A DNA stretch of 64,000 nucleotides from Ficedula albicollis. Lineage: Eukaryota > Chordata > Aves > Passeriformes > Muscicapidae. The stretch is from assembly GCF_000247815.1 (NCBI RefSeq), contig NC_021671.1:26703136-26767135 (forward strand), in the 5' to 3' direction. The position numbers were made by a program, and so were the translations under genes. Below the pieces are notes generated by a model, which was not told the DNA's origin, ran no database searches, and saw nothing but the letters and a program-made list of their open reading frames with translations. Position 1 is the first letter of the stretch, and every line of letters begins with the position of its first letter. This document shows, one piece after another, positions 54,101 through 64,000 of the stretch.

Positions 54101-54184
54101 CACTGAACTGCAGTGTATTAGGCAGTTCTCTGCTAGGGTCCAGTTACACAGGAAGCAGACCAGCAGGAAGAACACTAGCATCTC
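51151..54184. other. non-coding stretch, nothing recognised
   Basis: Unique AT-rich sequence. A 24-nt splice-flanked segment at 53329-53352 is noted but not supported. Confidence 0.4.
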
Positions 54185-54395
54185 TACAGCACGTGGAGGT
54201 TTAGATTAGATAATAGGAAAAAACTACCTAATTGAAAGGATAATTGGACATTGAAACAGGATACCAAGCAGAGTGGTGGAATCCCCATCCCTGGATGTGG
54301 ATGTGATTTGGTGGTAAACGTGGAAGTGCTGGTTTAACAGTTGGACTTGATCTTAGAGGTCTTTTCAAACCTTAACAATCCCATGGTTTTATTCC
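54185..54395 (+). repeat. CR1 LINE 3' end (a different subfamily from the others)
   Basis: ggaggtttagattagataat, gtggtggaatccccatccct, acagttggacttgatctta and gaggtcttttcaaacctta are the end of a sense CR1. This is the variant with 'ttggacttgatc' in place of 'ggaactagatgatc'. Confidence 0.8.
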
Positions 54396-56608
54396 TGTGC
54401 CTCCTCTACACCCAGTCTTTGTGCAGTCTGTACTTGTTCCTCATATACCCTCTCAAAAAGTTCATGGAGTTTCAAGAGGGAAGAGTATGTCCCTCCATGG
54501 AAGAGAGAGAGACAGAGGTAGAATGAAATTTTTCTAGGGCTCCTTGCAGCCAGCCCACTCTCTTAGCTCACACATCTTATGCCTTCCAAGTCAACATTTT
54601 GAGGATGGAGGAGTAATCTGAGAGACTCACAAATAAAAGGCACTTCTCAAGTCATCATCATCCCAATTCTCCCTGTCATCTTGGTGAAACATCTACCCGT
54701 TGGATGGGGAAATAAGCAAAAGCTCTTTTGTAAAAGCATTTTTCCTTGTCAGTCTTGCCCAGCTACCTTTTATGGAATTTATGCTTTATGAAAATAATTT
54801 TTTCACTAAAAGTAATTTCAGGGTGCTAGAAGGCTGTCATTCAAGTCAACATTTGGTTTTGTTTGGTAGCTCTCTGCTACTGTACTTGAGAAAAAGTAAG
54901 CATCACTGGCAACAATTTGAATATTTTATCAGACAATACAGCAGTCTTCTTGGAAAGCTGCTATCACTGACATTCACAGCATGGGCAGTGTGTGATGTGG
55001 TGATGTTTCCTGCCCAGCCTTCTTCTGTACACTCTGAATGAAGAAATGTTGTTGGAAGATGTTATTCCTGTTCTGGTTCCACAAATATAGAAAACATTTG
55101 ATAAACAAAAGAATTGTATGTTCTCTGTATTATCAAAAAAGTTTCTTCATTTTTCTCCAATTTGTCTTTATTCTAGTCTTTCACTTCAGAAAAATAAATT
55201 TTCTAGCAGATTTTCTGAAAAGGAAACATTATTTTGGAGTATATTAACTAAAATGGGACACCATATACTCTTATAGAAACACATGTATATAATTTATATT
55301 GCAAAAAATATTATCATGCTGTAATACTGCAATATTAGACCATTCCATGATTTTCAGTGTTTTAGTAAAAGGACAGATTTCTCGTGAAGCTACTTCTGTA
55401 CCTGGTCCATAATCCTTCAAAAATACAAAAATAAATGCTGTTCTAAACTCTCTCCCTCAGGTAATTTTACTGATCAAAAAACACAGTGCCTCTATTAGTG
55501 CTCCTTCATCTTTTACTTGATTATGTGTTGTAGTCAACAGTATTTTCATAATGGAGCCTTTATGGGACTATGCCCTTTTTGAATCCAAAATGAACTTCAA
55601 TTTTGATTATATGAACTCAAGAAGGGCTCAGTTATTTGTTCAAAATAACCAACGACCATTAAAAGATTTGAGATTCTAATCTTATTTTCAGGGGTAATTT
55701 AATGTTGACTGAGAAGTCAGCACCACGTACTACAATTTAACTTCTCTATTCTACTAAGCTATATGTGTCTCATGTTGCTTTCATTTATGGCAATAAAGAA
55801 ATGCTTTTCTGAACTACTTTTCCAGAACAACAGTGTGTTATTTACTACTGATCTATGGCAGAGAGAAAGATTCACCCTAATGGCACTGCCAGAAATTATC
55901 CCATCTTCCTTTACAGTCAAACGTTGCATTTCAGTGCAGTGTCAGTAAAAGTTATGTATCTGATGGATCTCTTATCCACATCACAGAATAAAATTCTGTT
56001 TTCACTTGCCTGTGAAACATGCATTTTGGTATTGTAGCACTAATAAGTATTGGGAGGCACACTGAGGCCTTTGACATTACTGTCCCTTTCTGTGAAGACT
56101 GTTCTTGGTGCAAGTGATCTTTTTTATTTTCTGCATGTAGAAAATGAGGCAGAGTAGGTTTCCTCTTATTACTATTATTTGGAAGGGGGAAATTAGTTCA
56201 AGTGCACTGTATTCTCAATTTGATAGTTACTCAAAATGGAAAACAGAGGACTGAGCCTGAGGTGATGCAGGACCAGATATGTTGCTCTTGCTTCTCTGCA
56301 CAACTCTCTAAAGCAGCATCATTCACTAGGGGGAACTATAAAAGGCCATTGCAACATCATGAGAAAATGTGTTTTGCTGGAGCTTTGGTGGAAGCTTTTT
56401 GTTCCTCTTTGGCTTTTGAAAGAGGAGTGAGGTCAGGGGTTTCAGATGGCATTGCACAGATTTTTCTCCTCTTTTTCTGCATTTGTTTTGTGGCAAATAC
56501 AGCATGAGAGAAATGTATGAACACAATACCCATTTTGGGGAAGACCTGCTGATTTAATTGCTGTCTAGTTGCCTTTTGGGCTTTAAATATACTGCATTTA
56601 TTTTTAGG
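54396..56608. other. non-coding stretch, nothing recognised
   Basis: Unique AT-rich sequence without supported features. Confidence 0.4.
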
Positions 56609-57343
<735 letters not shown>

Positions 57344-59546
57344 GCAAAATAGTTATGATTTGTGATGATAAATTGTTGGCAATTATAGGCAGGATTGCTT
57401 TTGTAGATAATCATGTGTGGAGTTCATCTCACCACACTTCAGAGATCTACCTCTGAGCTAATTGCCCAGACCTTCCCGCATCTACTATGGAGAAATGGAC
57501 ATGTTAAGAAAGTAGTTTACTTCACCTGTTAGATTTGGGATGAAAGTAATAATTTTCTAGAGATGCCTGTCTCTGTCCATCAGCTGTAGAAGGAGCTAAG
57601 GGGATCACCTACAGAGTGCTCACCTTCAGTATGCCTACTAAATTTTAGGGCATAGTAACTCCATGTTGTAGCAGTGCTCTCCAGATCGAGTATCTCGTAT
57701 TTGCAAATACAGTGGAATCAAATAGGTGCCAAAACATAGGGGAAGTTACTTGATGTTCAAAACCTTGTCTTTCAAACACCTGATTGCAGGTGGTCTTTTA
57801 AAAAAGAAGGCTGGAGGCCTTACCAGCAGAGGCTGGTAGGCATAAATGAAACTGGGCAAGTGTGCATAGATACTTAAATGCCTACCTGCTTGAAATGCAA
57901 ATGCAAAGTATCTTGCACTGAATTTGGGGAGAAATTTTAAGTGGTCATTAGCTTTGTTTTCAGAATAATGTTTGGCTACTCATTAAAACCCACAGGAAAC
58001 ATGGAATTCTTTGTATCTTTGAATGGCAGGATGTTAAATCTTTCCCATCGCTGTAAAATGTTACAGGTCAATCATTAAGGAAAAAGAATGCAGTGAAGTT
58101 TAATTAGTATTGCATTATATGAATGCTCTCAAGCAGGTCATTAAACATTACTATGCACTGTGGTTATTTCACCAGTCACTGAAATGTGCCTCAGCATTAA
58201 CCTGAAAAAATATCTTGAGCCACATATAACATTTACAAATATTCCTAAGTCACTCTATAATCAAAGCCTCATTTATGTTGTGATGCTTTTATTCAGAGTC
58301 TTGAAGTACTTCGGATTTAGTGGAGTTGCTGTCTGCTTTTTCCCATGGACTGCATTGTGAGAAAAAGCTCAGGATGCCTATTTCTGCTCCCATCTCTACT
58401 TCTAGGTCACTGTGCAGCTTCACATCACTACTTTTTCATGGTGTTCATTTTCTGTATTTTTATATGACAATTACACTGAGTTGGATTACTTTAGGCAAGC
58501 TATCTAGTATGTACTTATCTTGCTAAGGCTGGAATTTTTTTGTACTTTGAAACTTGTGAGGTATGCAAAAATTCTTCACTGTTTTACAATAACTTGCATG
58601 AATTTTTGCTTTGGCCCAAAATAGAAAACCACTGTATTTAATAATCTGCTAGAAAAGCTTTAAGACAGTATTCTTTCAGAGAGCTGGGTAAAGCCATTTA
58701 CTGTACTACATCTGAAGTATATTTGCTTTAAGATTTGTTTCTTTACAACAAATTGGCCAAGTGTAAATCAATCACCCATTTTAACAACTGTTGAGACTTA
58801 GGTTGGACACTTTCATTCACAAATCCATCAAAAATTGCAGATGCTTATCTTATCTGCAAATAAAAAGCTATAGACAAAAATATAATTTTGCATTTAAGAG
58901 CCTCATACTTCGCTAGTTTTCCGGGAAAGGGAGATGGATGTGGAGATAGCTGCAGTAAATCCTTGTTGTCTCACTCTGTGGATTTTTTTGATGATTTTTT
59001 TTATACTTCAATTGAAATTACGTTTTCTTACTCATACAGGATTATTTTTGTTAGCATGTATTAAAATAATCTGGGGAAAAAAACCAAACCAACAAACCAA
59101 AAACGTGCAAATAAGCAGCTGGAAAATCTTGAAAGTATGAAACTACTGACTGAGATTTTGTGACTGTAACTAGTAATTATACCTTATTTTCCTCTCTGAA
59201 AATCCATCCCTTTCAAGATTAGTCTTCAAATCTTAATCCATATGGTTTTGTCATTAGTTTTTGGCAGTTTCTGTAAAGAGTACTTCTGGCTTTGTGTAGA
59301 AGTGTGACCTTCCAGAGGAGGAAATTCCCATTTAAACTGTTCCCTTTACCATGCCATAACATCCTTCAATTTCTATGACTGTGCCCCACAATGACACTAG
59401 AATATTGTGTAGAGGGAAAGCGGTTATGATGGCTCTGAGGAATATATCAGAAGCAGTGGAGACAACATGATGTATCAATAAATTTCACAAAACAGTAAAT
59501 TTGTTAGGAAAAGTAAGATACCTTGTTGCTGTATAAAGGGGGGTCG
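57344..59546. other. non-coding stretch, nothing recognised
   Basis: Unique AT-rich sequence without supported features. Confidence 0.4.
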
Positions 59547-59573
59547 TATTATTACTGTTATTATTATTATTAC

Positions 59574-59636
<63 letters not shown>

Positions 59637-59684
59637 TATTACTATTATTATTACTATTATTACTACTATTATTATTATTATTAT
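59547..59684. repeat. ATT trinucleotide microsatellite
   Basis: About 138 bp of att units with scattered act and gtt variants. The poly-Ile and poly-Asn frames on the minus strand are its shadows. Confidence 0.95.
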
Positions 59685-59962
59685 ACACTGAAGTAAAAAT
59701 GCTTTCAGAATCAAAACCATCTAGGATTTCTTGAATGCAAAAGAAGCTCCAACATAATAAAGGCATCTTTGACATGGACCAGTGTGCTATTTATGCCATT
59801 GGCAGCATTTGAATCAGCTTCAGCAGTCTGCAGGAGAAAGAACTTGGGACTAAAGTGTGTGTTTCTGTGCTGGAGCACATAATAATGGCTACATGAATAC
59901 TTGGTAGAGAAACAGCAACAGAGGAACAATTAGGAGACAAGAAGAGACTTCATTGGCAAAAA

Positions 59963-60096
59963 TAAGTTCTAGTAGCAGTGGCATTATCTCTGTCCTCCCA
60001 GCTCCTGCTGTTCTTGGGGGCAAGGTAGCTAAGTTCTAGTAGCAGTGGCATTATCTCTGTCCTCCCAGCTCCTGCTCTTCTTGAGGGCAAGGTAGT
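59963..60096. repeat. two-copy tandem duplication, period 67 bp
   Basis: taagttctagtagcagtggc starts at 59963 and at 60030. The copies differ by two or three bases (gctgttcttggggg against gctcttcttgaggg). Confidence 0.95.
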
Positions 60097-61635
60097 TGTT
60101 ATGCAATGACAGAGTTGGACAGGCAGATTCAGAAGCTGTTAGCACTGCTTGACATGGGAAGTTCACAACTGTGACTGCATGCCGACTCCAAGGCAAGGAA
60201 AAGCAGATGAATGGATCCAGCAGTGAACCACCCAGTGCTATATCTGGTCAACATCTAAAGAAACCTTTGAATGTCTGAGTTCCCTGAGTGGCACATCCTT
60301 TCCAGGTAATGACAATCCAGAAACATGTGTTAGCACTTAGTTGCTCAGGGCATGGTACAGAGCAGGTCTTTGTTGGACCACATTAGTGTCTCTCTGTTCT
60401 CAGTACTGCCCAGCATACACAGGCTCCTCTGAGGAGCACTTCCTCCAAACAGAAGGCAGAAGGCTGTATGGCTTGCATGCTTCGTAAAAAATTCTGTATG
60501 TGGACCCTCTGACCTCACCACCCCACCAGGGTGCACATTTGCAGCCCTTGCACAGCAAACATCAAGAAACAAGGCAAGCCCTTAAAGGACTGACAGTCTG
60601 CGTGGTATTTTGTCCAGCAATGATAAGTAATACACTCAGCATTTAGAATTACCTATGGCTGGAAAAATATCTTTTGGCGCACAGTTTGTCCCAGTAGTGT
60701 GAACTGAGATGCAAGCTGGGGGGAAAAATTATTTCCTACCTGTAAAGCAAGTGAACAGTTCAGGTTTTGTCATGAGCTCGGTAAACAGAAAGAAAAAAAC
60801 ATGCTCCTTAAAAGCTCAATACACTTAGATGATTAAAAGATTAGCTCAAATAGAAAAACCAGTTAGCTACAAATATTTTTTGAGTATACCAGTGCAAAAC
60901 AAGTAAGATAAAGAAAAGGTGTTACAGAGGAAGTTGGAGTAAAAGGGAAGCACTTAGAACATGGTGGCAGAGTCAGGATTTCTAAAATACACAAATAGAA
61001 CTGAATAGCTATACACAAAAAAATAAAAAAAAATGGTCGTGATGGGCAGAGATGGAAAGACAAAAAGAGATTCATTGAAAAGCTCTGACAATGAAAACTC
61101 GGCCCTGACGTACAGAAGGGAACACACAATTGAGGCTGAGTCTCATTTTAAAGGAGGTTATAAAAGGATAGCATAAGCAAGTGAAGATAACATCAGAAAT
61201 GCCAAAGAGACAAAATGAGATATAACTAGCTAGAGGCATCCAAAATGTACTGGGAGCGACAGAGAGACACCAAGAGAATAATTGGTCTGCTGCAAAGGAG
61301 CAAGAGAAAACTATTGATCAAAAAAGTGTGTGAACAGTTACATAGCTGTTATGTTTATCCTTACTGAAAGTGTCAACTCTGATCAGACCAAACCAAACAA
61401 TGGGAACCCAGAGCTCTTAGTCTGGCTACACTAAGCATGTAATTGCAGGCACAATGGTGACATTTCCTGCCACTCACGAAAATCTGAATGACGTGGTAAC
61501 TTTTTTGTGCTATAGAAAGTTGACATCAAGTATACAACACGCAGAGTGAAATGTTTAGAAGAACTTGTTTGCCCTAAATTTGTCAGTATTTTATATGAGA
61601 AAGTGTAGGATATGGGGTTCTAATTGTTAAAGTGG
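60097..61635. other. non-coding stretch left of the retrovirus
   Basis: Unique AT-rich sequence without supported features. The proviral LTR begins at its right end. Confidence 0.4.
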
Positions 61636-61722
61636 TGTAGGCTTATGCTCACCAGAAGGCCCTGTGGGAAGGGCACAGCTGCAGGTTGGAAGTTGGCTGA
61701 GGAGTGAAAGTCAGCAGAGTGA

Positions 61723-62034
61723 CAGCTGGGAGCAAGGTTGTGATTGGCTGGAGGAACATGCGGACAGCGTATGAGCACAGCTGGGAGCAAGGTTGTGATT
61801 GGCTGGAGGAACATGCGGACAGCGTATGAGCAGGAAGCTGATTGGGTGGTAGAACGCGTGGACAGCATATAAGCAGGAAGCTGATTGGCTGGAGGAATGC
61901 ATGGACAGTGTATGAGCAGGAAACTGATTGGGTGGAGGAATGCATGGACAGTGTATGATTAGGAAGCTGATTGGGTGGAGGAATGCATGGACAAGCAGGA
62001 AGCTGATTGGGTGGAAGGACACGTGGACAGCAGC
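61723..62034 (+). promoter_or_regulatory. U3 array of about seven repeats, each with an inverted CCAAT box
   Basis: The core attgg (inverse of CCAAT) occurs at 61743, 61798, 61841, 61884, 61927, 61970 and 62006, at spacings of 55, 43, 43, 43, 43 and 36 bp. Each core sits in a unit resembling gctgattgggtggaggaatg ... tggacag. The first two units carry an extra ctgggagcaaggttg. A forward CCAAT lies at 62051. CCAAT boxes in either orientation are the binding site of NF-Y, so the array looks like a tandem enhancer. That role is inferred. Confidence 0.75.
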
Positions 62035-62128
62035 GCTGCAGCTGAGCCAGCCAATGGGTGCCCTCTTTCTGTTAAGTTCTGTTAGTTTCGGGTTTGGTTT
62101 CAGTTATTTGGGTAGAGAAGATTAAAGG

Positions 62129-62157
62129 TATAAAAAGAGTGTGATTTCTACAATAAA
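62129..62157 (+). promoter_or_regulatory. LTR TATA box and poly(A) signal
   Basis: tataaaaag at 62129-62137 is followed by aataaa at 62152-62157. The close spacing suits an LTR where transcription starts shortly after the TATA box and the R region carries the polyadenylation signal. Confidence 0.75.
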
Positions 62158-62213
62158 GCAATCTCCTTTGGATGCATAAGGGGGTCCGTGCTGCTTTGTT
62201 CACCACTGCTACA

Positions 62214-62364
62214 AATGGCTGGCCTGAATCAGGACCTATAAGGTGGCGCAGGGTGTGTGGACCCTAAGCAGGTCCCACTAGGTTAAGGAACTAGTTAGGA
62301 GAGTCTGGGGAAGGATCCGGGAAAAAACTCAGGAATGCGAAAGTGCAGGCACCTCACCTAGAGG
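62214..62364 (+). other. retroviral leader
   Basis: The region between the LTR and the gag-like frame. A primer-binding site should begin with TGG shortly after the LTR. Two candidates are visible (tggctggcctgaatc at about 62216 and tggcgcagggtgtg at about 62243), but neither matches a tRNA 3' end that I can name with confidence. No start codon in a clean context is seen before the gag-like frame. Confidence 0.5.
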
Positions 62365-63900
62365 GTGAATAGACCAGCAAATATTGGAGGTGGATTATCC
62401 CTGGAACAAAGCTGGAACTTGGACCAGATACGGCGGCTCCTACATCACCAAACTATTGAAATTGTTTGTGTGAAAGTAAGCACCCTGCTGGACTGGGTGT
62501 CTAATCATGTCAGAGATTTTCCCTTTAGTGGGCCCCTTCAATCAGAAGCCTGGAAAGCAGTAAGGCAGAGACTTTTGGATATTGCCAGGGATGGCAATGC
62601 CGAAGTTTGCAGGCAGCTGTCTACATGGGGGGCAATCATGGTGACCATTAAAAAAAGTTGCGTGAATGTTGACCATTTTGTGGCTTTAGAACTGATTCCC
62701 CTGAACCCTCAGTGCCACAAGAACCCGTACATGACCTGGAGATTAACCCATACACCACGGAATCACCTTACCCCGAGATTAACCCAAGCTCCGCAAAGTT
62801 GTCTTACCCCGATGGAAATCTCTGCGTAGTTGATCCCCTCAGCACGGAGTTCCTGCACTGCAAGCGGGTGACAGGCTTGCTTCCTGCCCAAAATGGTGAT
62901 GCAGTACCCAGCATTGGCAGAAATGCAGGGAAGCTGCCACAAAGGAGGGTGACTTGACTGTTGTTACTGCATGTCCAGTAATATATGTGCCAAACCAATG
63001 CCTGGCTTACAGAGAACTAGACTATAAAGTAATTAAAGAACTAAGGACACTAGTAAAAGAAAGTGGCATATCCTCCCATCATGACCTAAGCTGCCTAGAG
63101 TCTGTCAGTACTGCATATGTCCTTACACCTCACAACTGGAAAAACATAATGAAAATTATTCTGACAGCGACACAGTTAGCAGTCGTACACAGAATTGCGT
63201 ACAGCCCAGGTGGAAGCGCTGCAGGACAGAAATCCAGCAATTGTCATTGCACAACTGACCAGAGAGGGTGTTTCACAGTCCCTACAGTGAAGGCAGGCTA
63301 CCTGTGTGATGTCATCACTTGCCTAGCCCTGCAGGCCCTGCAGCGACTTCCAGGGATGGGTATCAATACTAACATGTCTTTTGCTAAGATTTTATAGGGT
63401 GCAGCAGAGTTGTTTGTGCAGTTCCAGGACAGACTGCAAGCCACGCTCGCCCAGCAAGCTGATAATGATGAAGCCAGAGCTATTCTGTTGCAGCAGCTTC
63501 CTTTCACAAACATGAATGAAGATTGTAGAAAATCATTGTTCACTGTTCATAACCCGCATTCTTGTGACATGGCAGATATGGTTAGAGCATGCCACAATGT
63601 GGCAACTGCTGCTTATAATACTAACCCTCTGGCAGTGGCTTTAGCCATGCACTTCCAGGTTTCGGACATGTGTGCGGGGAGTTTATAATATAAAATAAAA
63701 TATAAATAAAAGCAATCCTTTTAAAAATGACCCATTGAACAAGAGGACCCATTGAACAAAATGTCCCTCAACAAAGGGACGGGATAAACATACCACCTAG
63801 AGATTGTCCCTGGTGTGGAAGAGGAAAGCATTGGGCCTCACCTGCTAAACGGGAAGGCTACACAGATGGGAAACTTCTGGCAGGGGTGGGTCTGCATCCT
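62365..63900 (+). pseudogene. gag: gag pseudogene of a beta-like endogenous retrovirus
   Basis: Gag would form the virion core. The first part (62365 to about 62705) resembles a matrix domain (LLDWVSNHVRDFPFSG). After a frame change near 62705 a Pro-rich linker follows (VPQEPVHDLEINPY). After another frame change before 62954 comes the capsid (AYRELDYKVIKELRTL, then VLTPHNWKNIMK). A TAG at 63395-63397 interrupts the capsid just before the major homology region (FVQFQDRLQATL), which continues in the same frame to a stop at 63686-63688. A further frame carries one Cys-His box (CPWCGRGKHWA) at 63805-63837. The last cysteine expected of the C-X2-C-X4-H-X4-C box is replaced by alanine. An A/T-only insertion-like stretch lies at 63685-63713. 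With three frame changes and stops it cannot make Gag. Similarity was judged by eye. Confidence 0.75.
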
Positions 63901-64000
63901 CTACATCCTGATGTGCACCTTGCTTTGCCTTTTCTGTGCCTACCCTGAATCACGCAGAACCAATGAAGAGATTTCATTGGACCGTGTTGCCACAAGGTAT
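63895..64000 (+). pseudogene. pol: reverse-transcriptase remnant (pol), cut by the window edge
   Basis: RFHWTVLPQG at about 63972-63998 is the conserved stretch that in retroviral RT precedes the first part of the palm active site. The preceding bases also read like RT, but in a different frame (LHPDVHL near 63900), with a one-base shift near 63925. Only about 60 bp separate this from the nucleocapsid box, so protease and the first part of RT are missing. The element continues to the right of the window. Confidence 0.7.

Larger units (their letters stand above)
61636..62213 (+). mobile_element. 5' LTR of an endogenous retrovirus
   Basis: The LTR is proposed from tgtagg at 61636 to ctaca at 62213, which gives the usual TG...CA ends with a TGTA/TACA inverted repeat. 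It holds a repeat-rich U3, a CCAAT box, a TATA box and a poly(A) signal, and it is followed by gag-like coding. Both ends are uncertain: an alternative start is the tgttaa at 61625, and the right end could be some bases further. The 3' LTR is outside the window. The minus-strand frames of 82-103 codons here are shadows of the U3 repeats. Confidence 0.7.

Noticed and set aside
59475..59775. Poly-Ile and poly-Asn frames
   Set aside because: They are frames of the ATT microsatellite.
61620..62022. Minus-strand repetitive frames (Ser/His/Pro-rich, three overlapping)
   Set aside because: They are antisense reads of the LTR U3 repeats.

Overview
This is a gene-poor window of a bird nuclear genome, most likely a songbird. 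The evidence is many degraded CR1 LINE fragments (some with reverse-transcriptase coding and the typical CR1 3' tail), an avian ERVL-type LTR on the minus strand, and a beta-like endogenous retrovirus at the right edge. There are no bacterial-type genes, and almost all open reading frames are chance or transposon-derived.

Left part (1-17 kb): the main gene candidate was assembled by eye from splice signals. A CpG island near 4.4 kb holds a start codon in good context, followed by a splice donor. Three further splice-flanked segments (10946-11017, 11169-11207, 16634-16722) join it, all in phase 1, into an open frame of 72 codons. The product would be a small single-pass membrane protein with a basic C-terminal half. 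Its introns hold a CR1 3' half (8.15-9.11 kb), a CR1 tail (9.4 kb) and a decayed longer CR1 (13.7-15.7 kb). I could not name the protein.

Middle part (17-42 kb): mostly unique, AT-rich non-coding DNA. It holds an antisense LTR (26.9-27.7 kb), a CA-rich and CAGA-minisatellite block (28.3-28.9 kb), short CR1 remnants, and a second CpG island near 37.4-37.9 kb. That island has a strong splice donor and looks like the promoter and first exon of another gene, whose coding part I cannot see.

Right part (42-61 kb): three enormous pure C homopolymers of about 839, 486 and 710 bases, all with C on the plus strand and 6-8 kb apart. Two of them lie between direct repeats of the local sequence. They are either assembly or sequencing artefacts or an unusual class of insertion or expansion.

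Right edge (61.6-64 kb): a plus-strand endogenous retrovirus, broken by frame changes, an in-frame stop and an internal deletion. It consists of an LTR with a tandem array of inverted CCAAT boxes, a leader, a gag pseudogene and, after a deletion, the start of an RT remnant that runs out of the window.

Across the whole window there are at least 14 independent local tandem duplications, usually two copies of 22-141 bp. Many copies differ at a few bases, so most cannot be simple assembly stutter.
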